Source of the DNA: Cymbidium sinense
Taxonomy: Eukaryota > Streptophyta > Magnoliopsida > Asparagales > Orchidaceae
Assembly (NCBI GenBank): GCA_021442155.1
Contig: CM038214.1
Location: forward strand, 24,515,808 to 24,579,807
Length of the DNA: 64,000 nt
Direction of reading: 5' to 3'
The position numbers and the translations under genes are program-made. Positions 36,935-50,040 of this stretch are shown one piece after another. How positions within the stretch are numbered: position 1 is the first letter of the stretch; every line of letters begins with the position of its first letter. A model generated the notes under the pieces. That model was not told the DNA's origin. It saw only the letters and a list, made by a program, of their open reading frames with translations, and ran no database searches.

Positions 36935-39900
36935 ATGATCAATTTTCTTATTTAGAATGTTCAGGGTATTGGGACTCTCATTGTCCGCAATCATATTAGA
37001 ATCCTTTGTCGTACTCATAACATAACCTTACTTGTTATTGAGTCATTCATTCACTCTTCTAAGATTACCCATGTTTCTAGAACACTAGGCTTTCAAAATT
37101 TCTTTTCTAATATTAGTAATAAAATTTAGTGTTTTGGAATAATTTAATCAACATTTCTAACCTTGATGATCTCCAACAATTGGTTAATGTTCAAATCTCA
37201 TTGGGTGAATTTTCTACTCTTGGTTCCTTTATCTATGCATCTTGTAATAAAGCTGGTTGGAACATACTTTGGGATCAATTAAGAACTTTTGCCTCCTCAA
37301 TCAATAAACCCTAGTTGGTTGGGGGTGATTTCAACACTATAATTGCTTCCTCGGAAAGAAGGGGAGGTTTCTCTCCTAACATCCACTCCATGGAAGATTT
37401 TTTTAATATGATTCTCGATTGCAATCTGATTGATATTGGTTTTTCTAGCTCTGACTATACGTGGCATAACTCTAGTAGGCTTGATAGGACCCTCTTTAAT
37501 TCCCTTTGGATCAATCAATGGCCCCTCACTTATTGAGAATTTGAGGAATTTTGTCTAACCATGCTCGCTATTGATCTCCATCAAAACTCCTTCCAGTATT
37601 ATATCCTCCCCCACTCCTTTTAGATTCCAAAATATGTGAACCCAACATAGTGATTTCTTTAATGTTGTTTCCACTAATTGGATGGCCCCTATTCACCCAG
37701 ACAATTCTGTTAAAGGCATGATTCATCTTTGGCTTAAGCTTAAAAGACTAAAAAAACCTAAATTGGTGGAACAAGCACCATTTTAAAAATATTTTTGCCA
37801 ATCTAAAAAATATGGAACAATTAGTTTTCTCCCTTGAAGATGTTGTGTTAACTGACCCTAGTAAGCTTGATGAGTTGAACACTGCTAAAGATAACTTGAT
37901 TAATTATCAGAATATGGAAACCTACTAAAAGGCCGCTAGAAAACATATTGGATGGTGATAAAATACAAGGTATTTCCATGCTCTTTTCAAAAAAAAAGGA
38001 AAGCCTTAAACTCTATTCAAAAATTAAAAATATTAACGATGGATCAATAATGAAATTAAAGATTCTCGTATTCAATTTCAAAATTTATTAAACAATAACC
38101 CTAACTTAGAACCCCTCTCCAACACTCACCTGATCTCCTCTATGATTACTAATGATGAAAACCATTTACTCACTTTGTCCTATGAAAATTGAGATTAGTA
38201 GTACTCTCAATAGCATGAACACTGACTCTATTGCTGGCCCTGATGGCTACACGACTCATTTCTTTCAGCATTGTTGGCCTATTATTAAGTCTGACCTTGT
38301 TGATGTTGTTGATTTCTTTGATGGCAACTCTTTACCTAGATACTTTTCTAGCACTTCCATTATTCTCATTCCCAAAACTAATAATCCTGATACTTAGGGA
38401 GATTTTAGACCTATCATCCTTTACACCTTCTTTCAAATACTCATTTTAAATTAATAATAGGATAAGTCCCCGCTCCTAAAATTATTTCTCCTAACCAAAC
38501 TAACTTTGTTAAAAGCTATATCACAATATCCTTCTAGCCCAAGAGTCGGTTCATGACCTTGATGTTCCTATCGAGGTGGCAACATCCTCTTCAAACTGGA
38601 CAAAGCTTTTGATAACCTCTCTTGGGATTTCCTCTTTCAAATTTTCCATTTGTTTGGGTTTTCTGATAATTTCATCTACCTCATCAAAAATTGTATTACC
38701 AATGTTTGGTTCTCTGTTATCATGAATGGTGAGTCCCTTGGTTTCTTTACTTCGAGGCATGGCTTGAGAGAAGGAGACCTCCTTTCACCCTCTCTTTTTA
38801 TTATTGTTGTTGAATATCTTTCGAGAAGCCTAAATGATCTTTTCTACAAAAATCCTTCCATATTTTTTAAAACTAAAGGTGGTCTTCTGTCTCATCTTAG
38901 TTTCATGACTTTATAATCTTTTGCAATGCCTCTATTCGGCACATTAAAACTATTAAGAGCCTTCTAAAGAAATTTGGTAATGAAAGTGGTCTCTTTCTCA
39001 ATGAAGGAAAATACTATTTCATTCCTTCCTCTAAAATCCCTTCTAATAGGATCAATCAAATCTTGAGAATTACTAATTTTCAGCAACATTAACTTCCCAT
39101 TAATTATCTTGGGGTGCCGCTTTTTAATGGTCAGAAAAGATCTCATCTTTTTTATGATCTAATCCAGAAAATCTCTAATAAAATTTCTATTTGGGAATTC
39201 CATTTACTCTCTTTCGATGGTAGGCTCACTTTGATTAAGAGAACTCTTAACTCCATGCCTTTATATCTCCTCCAAACCATTGTGCTGACCATTTCTATCA
39301 TTAATAAAATTGAGCGCCTCATTCACAAATTTTTCTAGGGCTCTAATAACTCCTCTAAAAGAATGCACTAGACCTCTTGGTTTAAAAGTTATGGCACCCT
39401 AGCTAAAGGTGGCCTTGGATGTAAGCCAATCAAAGAAGCTATCACTGCTTTTTCCTATAAGCTTTGGTGGAATTTTAGGAGTACCAATAGACTTTGGGCT
39501 AATTTCATGACTGCTAAATATTTCCATGGTAAGCACCCCCCTCATTTGTCCCTATAAAGAAGGAGACTCTCCTATTTGGAAAAGACTTTGTTCTGTCAAA
39601 TGGGATGTAGAATCCTTAATTTTTGGGGATTAACTCTGGCTCCTCCTTCTTTTGGCAAGATAACTGGACTGGATGTGGGTCCATTGATGACTTACTTTCC
39701 ACCCATTCCACTGTCGCTATTAAAGTGAAATCTTTCTGGCAGAATAATATGTGAAACATTAGTAAGCTTATTGATTATATTCCTTCCTTTCTCTTAAACA
39801 AGCTTACTACTATTCTATCATTCCTGCCAATCAAGATCAGATCCTTTTTAAGCTCTCACATAATGGTGATTTCAACTTTAAAATGTTTGATTCACATTAA

Positions 39901-40916
39901 AGAAACTCATGATTCTTCCAATGTGTTTCTCAAACTATGGAATAACACTATCCCTACTTCTATTCTGTTCTTCATTATTTTGAAAAACTTCATCCCTATT
40001 GATTCTTGTTGTGGGGTAAAGGCTTTCAACTACCTTCAAAATGCCAATGCTGCTTTCACATTGAGAATATGAACCATGTTTTTGTTAACGGGGCCATTGC
40101 TTCTAAACTTTAGATTTGGTATGATGACCTCTTTAACATTATCATTTTTAATGGCTCCTTAACTTTACATCAACTTCTTGAAGTTTATTTTGACAACACT
40201 ATTAAAGGTCATATTAAAGTCATAGCTGCTATCACTCTTATTTGGTTCATATGGATGAACAAAAATGATGCAAAATATCATGGGATCCCTATGAATCACA
40301 TGAGGATAATTGCTAGAATTAAAACAAAATTTGATACATGTTCAATGTCAATCTCATTAACTACAAACAATTCAAAGGTTATAAATTTGTGGCAAATAAA
40401 CTTGGTTTTAACTTGCTGGATCAACCCTACTGTAACAATGACAAGATTGTCTATTGGGTAAAACCTCTTGATAATACTATTAAAATTAACACTGATGGCT
40501 CTGTCTCTCATAAAGGTTCAGGCTGTGGTGACATTTTTAGAAATCTTAATGGTAAATTCCTATGTGCTTTTGCCTACCCCCTTGCTTCTTGCTCTCCATT
40601 TGAGCTTATGGCGGTACAAAGCTCTAGCTTTCAAAATGGTTGGCTCAATATTTGGATTGAGGTGGATGCCCTCCTACTGATTGATCTTTTGACTTCTACC
40701 AAAATGAGCAACACTGAATTGTACTACCTTCTCAAGCAAACTAGAGCTCTCCTTACCAAACTTAATTTTAGAATAACTCATGTATGGCGTGAGGGTAATG
40801 CATGTGCTAATTACCTTGCCAATCTGGGTGCTAGATTGGAAGGTATAAACTTCTTTGATCAACTAACTCTTCCTAAACATTTATGTGGCTTGGTTAATCT
40901 ACTCCCCTTATCTTAA
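36935..40916 (+). pseudogene. LINE ORF2 remnant (endonuclease, RT, RNase H)
   Basis: Starts MINFLI, then a stop where the usual Trp stands, then NVQGIGT, the first motif of the AP-type endonuclease. 37313-37536 keeps VGGDFNTII and DIGFSSSDYTWH...RLDRTLFN. RT begins around 38150 (NTDSIAGPDGYTTHFFQHCW; IILIPKTNNP) and continues at 38551-38910 (LDKAFDNLSW, LREGDLLSPSLFIIVVEYLS). The FADD catalytic box at 38901-38910 is disrupted, apparently by a 4-nt deletion (FHDF or a frame change). 39114-39338 is the post-RT part (YLGVPL and LLSFDGRLTLIK). 40338-40916 is an RNase H domain with TDGS (40494), FEL (40602) and EVDA (40665). The last catalytic Asp is Asn (40809-40811, CANYLAN). There are many stops and frameshifts in 39340-40340. 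No activity is expected. Confidence 0.88.
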
Positions 40917-43900
40917 AAGTAATCTAACATCTGGCTTGATCTGTCTCAATTCATGTTTAACTGCATGATCACTTTCTATTCAGTGTTGTTATTTTCTTGG
41001 TATTTGCTGATGCTTCATCCAGTTTTTTTGCTGATTTCTGTGGCATGTGCTATTGGTTTAATTGCATTAATTCTAATTGGGGCCTTCTTGTTTCTGCTAC
41101 TTTCAATGATAAGGTGTTGTTGTTCCTTTGGAATTTGCTGATGCATCATCCTTTTACTCCTTGTTGGCCATTTGATGAGTTGTGTGACAGCTGCTATTGG
41201 TTTACTTACCCCAACCTTGATTGAGGTTTTACTATCAATGCTGATAAAGTGTTCACTATTTGTTGCAGGGAGATATATTATTTAATGCTTTATTTGTTGC
41301 TGCTAAACTCTTTGATCAACAGACATTTCTATCCCTTCCTAGAATTATATTATGGGATCCTTGCCTCAATGTTTAACCTGTATACCTCAGTATATCTTTT
41401 ATAGTTATTTTAATCGATATTCATCTCTTATTATGGTTGTTACTCTACTATGTTTCATATCCTTATCTCCACATCCTGTAAGGAGAGCTCTTGCACTAGC
41501 CTTGCTTTTATAACTCCTTCTCTGCGGGATTGGAATTATCTCTGGACTTCCAATATTATTGATGCTGTGGGATTAGCTGGCATAATATTTTGTGTTTGGC
41601 TGGATATCAAAGATGACTTTGCTTTGAACCACTTAGTAATCTATGTTGTACCTATGTTACTTGGTGTATCTTATGTTGGATGCAATATCTCTCCGATGTT
41701 TTAATTATGCTCTTGGGTTGGTTTGTTGTATGCTTACCTCCTCTTTCCTACTGTAAGGAAAGACATCATTTCTATTATTATTATTAAGATCTCTTTGAAG
41801 GTTAACCTTATGGTCTCGCTTTGTTGCTGTTGTTCTCTAACTTTTTGTTTTGCTTTCTCAGTATGATCAACTCATTTGTCCTTTCCCTGTGGCTCTAAAT
41901 TTGTGCACATCTCTATGATTATCCAACAGTCTAATTGGAATTTAGCATATGCTTCTGGGGTTTTGTATTGTCTTGTTCAGCTGGATTTTTTTGAGGTTAT
42001 TGAATGGATGCTGGCTTTTGCTTTGTTGCTTGTTTCTTTTGTTAGCAATTGCTGCTGATCACCACTTTTCAGCTAGCTTTGGCCTGATCATTTCCTATCT
42101 TTCTGGGACTTATCTTTGTATTGTCTATTTGTAATGGGAGGTTTTATGGTAATTTGCGTTATTTTTATCTTGGTTGTTGGATTACCTGGAACATTGAATC
42201 CCTTGTTCAGCAAACTATTACTGGGGTTGTCTTGCTTGTTCAATAGGGTGCTTTGCTATTTGCTTTTGGAGTTGCTTTGCCATTTGCTTTGGCTACCCTC
42301 ATTTTGTCTATTTGCAATGCGTGGTTTTTTTTTAACTTGTTATTTATTCTCTTGGATGTTCCTGGCTCATTGATTCCTACTTGCTACTTCTGGGGTTGTC
42401 TTTCTTGTTCTGCAGGGTCCTTTTGTTCTTGGTTATCTTCTGAACCCCTTTTGTCTCTATCTCTCTACTTTTTTTTATTAGAGTTTTATATGATGGGTGT
42501 TTTAACTATTCTATTTTCTACACTGTTGGCTTTTGGATTTTCGGGTCCTTTATCCAGCATGTTATCTTTATGATTGTTGGTCGTCGGTCTTTTGATTTTC
42601 CGACTTCTTTTGCTTTTCCATTAGCTGCAATGGTTTCTTCACTTGCTATTATTTTTCCACTCGCTAGTCTTGGCCAAGCCTTTTCCCTATCTATCTGAAA
42701 TTAACTTTTGTATTTTCTTTTTGATTGGGTTGGTTTTGGCCAACTTGTCGCTATTTTATATCTTGGGGTGACTGGATCATCAATCTTTTGTCGCTTCCCG
42801 CTCGGGTTGTCCATCCTGTGAGGTCATTTTGATGTTATTTATTTTACTATCCCTTGTGATTGGACTTCCTTAATGCAGTTTGCTTTAACTGAGGATCTGG
42901 GTTTAGCTGCCAGCCTGATTATCTTTACCTGGAGGGACTTATATGATGATCATCTTTTGAACACCTTTGGTTTTCATTCTACTTATATTCCTTCTAATAG
43001 AGTTCTATATAGTGGTGGTAATAATTGTGTTATTGCTTATCCTGTTGGCCTTTGAATTTTCGGGTCCCTTATCTAGCAGGTTATTTTAATGGTTGTTGGC
43101 TGTTTCTTGCACATTTTGGTTATTGGCTTTTAGGTTTTTTCTATTAACATAAGGGCTGCAACTAACTTCATCTGCTACTATTTTTTCCCTCTTGGTTATG
43201 CTAGATTTATGCAGATCATTATGATTATGCTTTTGCCTCTCTTGATTTTAATCTTTGCCGCTTAATCTCAATGGATGGATTTATGGTCAACTAGGATATT
43301 ACTATCATGATTTAATTGGATTATTGAGTTTAATGATAAGCAAGATGCTTCTGTGTTATCTCGATTGACACTTATTTGAGTTATTTGTGGTGGGGATCGC
43401 CTTACGATTCTTCATACCCTTGTACTCCCATTTATTTATTTTGGGATATGCCGCTCTTTATATTTGTGCTTTTAATTTCTAAATCAAGGAGGTTGTTAAG
43501 AGTGCATTACTTACATTCTACTATTGCTGAATTGGATTATTGAGTATGATGATAAGCGATCGTGGTGTTATCTCGATTGTCTCTTATTGAGCTTTGTGGT
43601 GGGGAGTCGCCTTTACCTATCTCTTCTTATCTTGTTGTATTCCCATTTCTATGGTAATTTGGGATTGGGTTTGTTGTTTCCCTTTATAATTGCCGCTTTC
43701 TTAATTCTAAACAAGGAGGTTGTTAAGAGTCGCATTACTTACATTCTTTGGTTATCCTTTTGGGAAATAACCAATTGCTTATCGACTGCTTTACCAAGAT
43801 TGTATATTTATTATTGTCCTTTAGATTGGAAGGTTAATTCCATGCTCTTGTCTGCTGGGTTTAGAGAATTTGATGTTTCCTCCGGTGACTCTTCTTCGGG

Positions 43901-44390
43901 TCTCATTAATCCTTTAAATTTGGTTAAAATCTAGATGACGACATTGATGGCTCTCTTTCATTTGAGTTGGGATTATCATGCCATGGAGCCTAATATGATG
44001 ACATATAATTTGCATGTGATCCCTTACCCACTTTGCTCTTGCTTCTTTTCTTCTACTCTCAGATATGGCTTTATGTTTGCGTGTATTATGGCTTAACAGA
44101 TCTTCATCAAATGGTCGCTATAGTGTGCTTTTCCTTTTTTTTTCTTGGCTCCATTGTGTCATGCATTCTCACATCCTGAACATTGACCCTTATCCTTCAT
44201 TTGCTTATATATGTTAATCAATTTGTATCTTTTGCTTAACTCTTTTCTTTTGCTTTTGGATGTACTTAGATAGGGATTTACTCTAGGTCGATTGTAGCTC
44301 TTTGAGTAGTAGTTCTGAGTTTATCCCCTTTAAAGACCTTGTAACCCATTTTTTGTGGCAATAACATTCCCCCTATATGGGGTTTCCCAA
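40917..44390 (+). other. Long 3' region of the LINE with diverged internal repeats
   Basis: About 3.47 kb lies between the ORF2 stop and the poly(A), far longer than a usual LINE 3' UTR. It is T-rich, so chance frames read as hydrophobic peptides (for example 41450-41704, 42253-42573, 43524-43934); I recognise none of them. Internal repeats are visible: a pair near 40984 and 41114 (130 apart); 42121 and 42304 (ttgtctatttg, 183 apart); 42522 and 43042 (ctgttggc...tttcgggtcc, 520 apart); and a 216-bp tandem pair. It may be a genuine expanded 3' UTR or include captured sequence. Confidence 0.6.
43315..43745. repeat. 216-bp tandem duplication in the LINE 3' region
   Basis: The phrase attggattattgagt begins at 43315 and again at 43531. 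Both units run through gttatctcgattg, gtggtgggga, tcccattt and aggaggttgttaagag to cattacttacattct. The units differ by several small indels, so the duplication is not recent. Confidence 0.85.
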
Positions 44391-44398
44391 AAAAAAAC

Positions 44399-46782
44399 CA
44401 AATACCCTAAACCCTAACTCATAAACCCTAAACCCTAAAACCTAAAATCTTAAACCCTGAACCCTAAACCCTAAAACTAACCCTAAACCATAAAACCTAC
44501 AAAGCTAAACCTTACACCTAAACATCAAACCCTAAACCCTAAACCCTAACCCTAAACCATAAAATCTAAAACCTAAGCCTAAACTAAATATAAAAAAAAC
44601 TAAACCTAAATAAAATAATAAAATAAAAATAAATAAAAACATAAACTAAAAATTAATCCTAAACCTAAACCTAAAAAAATAAAATTAAAAAAAACCAAAC
44701 TAAAATAAAATTAATAAAAATCAAAACTAAAATAAAAAATAAAATAAACCTAAAAATAAAAACCTAAATAAAATAAAACCCAAATGTAAAATAAAAACCT
44801 ATTATAAAATAAAATAAAAACTAAATAAAACCTAAACCTAAAAAATTAAACCTAAAAATAAAGAAAAAATAAAACATAAACCCTAAACTAAAAAAAAACT
44901 TAAACCTAAAATAAACAAAATTAAATAAACCTAAACTAAAATAAACAAAACCTAAACCTAAACCTAAACCCTAAACTAAATAAAACAAAATAAGCTAAAA
45001 TAAACCTCAACCTAAACTAAAAAATAAAACCTAAAATATACCCAAAATAAAAATCCTAAACTTAAACCTAAAAAAAATAAAATAAAAAACAAACCTAAAC
45101 CTAAAAATAAAAAAAAATAAACCTAAATCTAAAAAAAAAAAATAAAATATAAACAAAACTTAAACTTAAACAAAAAAAATAAAAAAAACCTAAACTAAAA
45201 TAAATAAAATAAACTAAATAAAAATAAAAAATAAACTAAATAAACTAAACCTATACTCAATTAAAAAAATTGTAAACTAAACCCTAAACTCTAAACCATA
45301 ATTAAACCCAAACCAAAACCCTAAAACCTAAAACTAATCTAAAACTACAACTAAAACCTACAACACTAAATCCTAAACCCTAAGAACTAAACCTAATCCC
45401 AAACTAAACATTAAACCTAAACTCCTAACCCTATCCCTAGACCCTAAACCCTAAACCCTAAACTCTAAACCTCTAAACCCTCAACTCTAAACTAACCCTA
45501 AACCCAAAACCCTAAAACCCCTAAACCATCAAAACTAAACCCTAAGCCTTAAACCCTAAAAACCTAAACCCTAAAGACTAAATCGTAAACCCTAAACCAT
45601 AAACCCTAAACCCTAAAAACCCGAAACCCTAAAGACTAAACCCTAAACTCTAAAACCTAAAACCCTAAACCCTAAACCTAAAAACAAAAAACCTAAACTC
45701 AAAGAAAATAAAACATATAAATAAAATAAATAAAAGAACCTAAACCTGAACAAAATAAAATAAAAATTAAATTAAATATAAACCTAATCTAAAACCTAAA
45801 CATAAACCTAAAATAAAATAAATAAAACCTAACTAAACTAAAAAATTAAATAAACCTAAGAATTAAAACATAAATAAAATAAAACTAAAATAAATTAAAA
45901 TAAATAAACCTAAAATAAAATAAAATAAAAATGAAATGAAAACCTAAACCTAAAAATAGATGTAAATATAAAACTAAAAATAAATAAAAAATAAAACCTA
46001 AACCTTAAACTAAAAAAAAACCTAAACCTAAAATAAACAAAATAAAATAAACCTAAACCTAAACTAAAATGAACTAAACTAAAATAAATAAAACTTAAAC
46101 CTTAACCTAAAATAAACTAAACCTAAACCCTAAACTAAATAAAATAAAATAAACTAAAAAGAAACCTAAACCTAAACTAAAAAATAAAACCTAAAAATAA
46201 ACCTAAAATAAAAACCTATAACCTAAACCTAAAAAAATAAAATAAAAACCTAAACAAAAATAAAAAATTTAAAAAAAACCTAAACTTAAAAAATAAATAA
46301 ATTAAATAAAAAAAAAAAAACCTAAACCTAAATCTAAAAAAATAAACTAAATTGAAAACCTAAATAAAAAATAAATAAGCTAAACTAAATAAAAATTAAA
46401 AATATAGCTAAATAAAAATAAAAATAAAGTAAACTAAAATAAATTAAAATAAATTAAATATACTAAATAAACCTAAACCTACCTTAAACACTAAATCCTA
46501 AACCCTAAGCCCTAAACCTTAAACCCTAAACCTTAAAAACCTAAACCCTAAACCTACAACCCTAAACTCTAAAAAACCCTAAACCCTAAATCCTAAAGCA
46601 TAGACCCTAAAACCTTAAACCTTAAACCCTAAAACCTAAACCCAAAACCTAAAACCCTAAACCCTAACCCTAAACCCTAAACCCTAAACACAAAACCCTA
46701 AACCTAAACATAAAGTAACTAAATAAATTAAAAAAAACCTAAACTCTAAAACCTAATAAACCAAAACATAAACCTAAACCCT
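44399..46782. repeat. Telomere-like satellite, segment 7
   Basis: 44399-44575 is near-canonical next to the LINE poly(A). 44576-45235 is AT-rich, with a heavily altered box at about 45245-45275. 45276-45680 is canonical without a GRP fragment. 45681-46475 is AT-rich. A shortened box (cctaccttaaacactaaatc) lies at 46478-46498, then canonical repeats to 46700. The pre-GRP leader (taaagtaactaaataaatt) lies at about 46708-46782. Confidence 0.92.
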
Positions 46783-47216
46783 AAGAATGAGCAGAACCTT
46801 GATGGTATAAACATCACCATCAACCGTGCTCTAGAAGGTGGAGGCAAAGGTGGATAACAAGCAAATGGTGGTGGGGGAGGTGGTGGATATGGAGGTGGTG
46901 TTATGGAGGCAGGAGGAGCGATGGAGGTTATAAACGTGGTCGAGGGAGATCATGGATATGATGGTGGATCCCGCTACTCAAGAGGTCGAAGTGATTCTGA
47001 TGGGAACTAGAGAAACTGAAGAATGGCTAGTCTACTACTACTTATGGAACTATGTCTTTACAATAGAGATGACTCTAGTTATTTAGGGTTTTTGGTTTGC
47101 TCTATGCATGCTCATTTCTTATCTATGTCTCGCTTGTCTCTTAGAAAACTTAGTGTGTTACTTGGTTGATGAAATCAAAAATGTTGAATTTTAATTTGTT
47201 ATCTGTTAAAAAAAAA
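46783..47216 (+). pseudogene. Glycine-rich RNA-binding protein 3' fragment, copy F
   Basis: Starts aagaatgagcagaacc. The glycine-rich part has several deletions and no long open frame, but the RYSRG and SDGN codons remain near 46972-47010, and the Trp of NWRN is TAG. The 3' UTR-like part carries the shortened phrase ctatgtctcgcttg (47121-47135) shared only with G and H. It ends gttatctgtt plus an A-run (47207-47217). Confidence 0.72.
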
Positions 47217-49607
47217 TAGAAAAACCCTAAACTCTAAACTAAAACCTAACCCTAAACGAAAAAAAAAATATTAGACCTAAAATAAAAATAAAATAAAACT
47301 AAACTTACACTAAAATAAATAAAACCAAAACCTAAACCTAAACCAAAACCAAAAAATAAATATAAAATTAAACCTAATCCTAAATATTAAACTAAAATAA
47401 AACACATAAACTAAATTAAATAAACCTAAATATAAAATAAAAAAATAAACCTAATAAAAATAAACTAAAATAAATAAAAAATAAACTAAGTAAACTAAAT
47501 AAACCTAAATCTACCAGTTTACTTAATTAAAAAAAACTCTAAACCTTGAATTCTAAACCTTAAACCCTAAACCGTAAACCCTAAAACTAACCCCAAACCC
47601 TAAACCCAAAACTTACAACACTAAACTCACAACCCTAAACCCTAAACCCTAAACTTAAACCCTAAAATACCCTAAACCCTAAACCTTAAAACTTAAACCA
47701 TAACACTAAACCTTATACCCTTAACCTTAAGAGCATAAACCCTAAACCCTAAACCTTAAACCCTAAACCCTAAACACTAAACCTAAACCCAAAAAACCTT
47801 AAATCCTAAACCCTAAACCTAAACCTAACGTAACTCAGTAAATTAAAAATAAACCTAAAAAATAAACTAAAATAAAAAACATAAACTAAAATAAAAAACC
47901 TGAACTAAAATAAATAAACCTAAAATAAATAAACTAAACTAAATAAAAATAAAAAATAAAGTAAACTAAAATAAATAAAAAATATGTTGAATATATTAAA
48001 TAAACCTAACCTATCGGTTTACTTAATTTTAAGAAAAATACCTTAAATCCAAAATCCAAACCCTAATCCCAAAACCCTAAACCTACAACCCTAATCATGT
48101 AACCCTAAACCCTAAAAGCTAAATAAAAAAACCCTAAACCCTAAAACTAACCCTAAATCCTAAACCAAAACTTGCTGGTTTAATAAATTAAAAAAAAATA
48201 ACCATAAACCTTAAAGCCTAAACCCAAAGCCCTAAACCCTAAGCCTTAAAACTAATAACCCTAAACCAACAATAGTAAAAAGTAAACCCTGAGCCCTAAC
48301 CCTAACCTTAAATCCTAAACCGTAAACTTGAAACCCTAAAACCCTAAACCCAACCTCTAAACTAAACCTAAACCCTAAACTCTAAACCCTAAACACTAAA
48401 CCCTAAACTAACCTTAAACCCTAAAAACCTTAAACCCTAAAGCCTAAACACTAAACTATTAACCCTAAACCCTAAACTGTAGACTTAAACCCTAAACCCT
48501 AAATAGTAAAACTCTAAACCCTAAACTTTAAAGCCTAAACCCTAAACACTTAACCCTAAGCCCTAAAAACCTAAAAACTAAACTCAAACTAAATAAAACA
48601 TAAAAATAAAATAAATAAAAGAACTTAAACTAGAATAAAATAAAAAAATTAAATTAAATAAAAACCTAAACTAAAACCTGACCTAAACCTAAAAATAAAT
48701 TAAAATAAAAAAAATAAAAAACCTAAATTGAACTAAAAAATAAAATAAACCTAAGAATAAAAAACCTAAATAAAATAAAAACTAAATGTAAAATAAAAAT
48801 AAATAAACCTAAAATAAAATAAAATAAAATAAAAACTAAATAAAAAACTAAATCTAAAAAATAAATAAAACATAAAACCAAAATCCTAAACTAAAGAAAA
48901 CCTAAACCTAAAATAAAAACAATAAAATAAACCTAAACCTAAACTAAAATAAACAAAACTAAAATAAATAAAACCTAAACCTTAACCAAAATAAACTAAA
49001 CCTAAACCCAAACTAAATAAAATAAAATAAACTAAAATAAACCTAAACCTAAACTAAAAAATAAACCTAAAAATAAACCTAAAATAAAAACCTAAACATA
49101 AAAAAATAAAATAAAAACCTAAATCAAAACATAAAAATAAAAAATAAAACCTAAACCTAAAAAATAAAATAAAATTAGAACTCAACTAAAAAAATAAACT
49201 TAGACCTAAACCTAAATTTAAAAAATAAACTAAATAAAAAACCTAAATTAAAATAAATAAACTAAATTAAATAAAAATAATAAATAAACCTAAATAAAAA
49301 TAAAAAATAAAGTAAACTAAAATCAATAAAAAAATAAACTAAATATACTAAATAAACCTAAACCTACCTTAAACACAAAATCCTAAACCCTAAGCTATAA
49401 ACCCTAAACCCTAAACCCTAAAAGCATAAACCCTAAAACCCTAAACCCTAAGCCCTAAGCCCTAAACCCTAAACCCTAAACCTAACCCAACCCTAAACCC
49501 TAAACCCTAAACCCCAAACCCTAAACCCAAACATAAAGTAATTAAATAAATTAAAAAATAAACCTAAGCCCTAAAACTTAATAAACCAAAACTTAAACCT
49601 AAACCCT
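47217..49607. repeat. Telomere-like satellite, segment 8
   Basis: A short canonical part precedes an AT-rich domain (47266-47505). A good box lies at 47511-47537. A canonical domain (47540-47810) is followed by an orphan pre-GRP leader (aacgtaactcagtaaatt, about 47827-47845) with no GRP fragment after it, suggesting a deletion. AT-rich sequence follows, a box at 48011-48037, canonical, a diverged box at about 48170-48200, canonical to 48590, and AT-rich to 49360. A shortened box lies at 49363-49380, then canonical, and a leader at about 49530-49607. Confidence 0.92.
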
Positions 49608-50040
49608 GAGAATGGGTAGATCCTTGATCTAACATCACCGCCAACTAGGCTGTCAGATCCACGATGGAGGTGAAGAAGGAGGCGCAGTTATCAGGTGGTG
49701 GTGGGGATGGAGGTGCCGGTGGATATGGAGGTGGTGGTCAGTGGTGGTTATGGAGGTGGAAGAGCATCGAGGTTACAAACCGGGTGGTGGCGAGGGAGAG
49801 ATTGGGATATGATGGTGGATCCCTACTCAAGAGGTCAAAGTGATTCGATGAACTAGAGATTGAAGAACACCCTGTCAACGCCATGGAACTGCGGTTCTTT
49901 ACAAGAGAGACTTTAGGGTTTTGGTTTGCTCTATGCATGCTCATTTCTTATCTATGTCTCGCTTGTGTCTTAGAAAACTTTGTGTGTTACTTGGTTGATG
50001 AAATCAAAATGATGAAATGTTGAATCAATTTTATCTATAA
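49608..50040 (+). pseudogene. Glycine-rich RNA-binding protein 3' fragment, copy G
   Basis: Starts gagaatgggtagatcc. The glycine-rich codons (GGYGGGG near 49710-49740) are visible but broken by many one- and two-base losses, some in G or T runs. Shares the shortened 3' UTR phrase with F and H. Ends tttatctataaaaaataatc. No open frame of note on the sense strand. Confidence 0.7.

Larger units (their letters stand above)
35213..44398 (+). mobile_element. Near full-length L1-type LINE inserted in the satellite
   Basis: Starts with a GC-rich 5' UTR (ctgctctcggccgtggtgc), followed by ORF1 (DUF4283 and CCHC knuckle), ORF2 (endonuclease, reverse transcriptase, RNase H), a 3.4-kb 3' region and an A-run at 44391-44398. 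Telomere-like repeat flanks both sides. The sequence just before the A-run (ccccctatatggggtttccc) contains the inverted repeat CCCC-TATA-GGGG. The poly(A) joins ccaaataccctaaaccct. No target-site duplication can be told apart from the repeat. Orientation is sense along the CCCTAAA strand, as for the GRP fragments. All ORFs are broken. Confidence 0.85.

Noticed and set aside
37297..37518. Minus-strand frame of 73 codons
   Set aside because: Shadow of the LINE endonuclease, which has clear motifs on the plus strand.
40953..42573. Several Leu/Phe-rich frames that look like membrane proteins
   Set aside because: T-rich DNA reads as hydrophobic residues in any frame. They overlap each other in different frames, lack conserved motifs and lie in the LINE 3' region.
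43524..43934. 136-codon plus-strand frame as a LINE accessory protein
   Set aside because: It begins inside the second unit of the 216-bp duplication and has no counterpart frame in the first unit and no known domain. Kept only as part of the 3' region.
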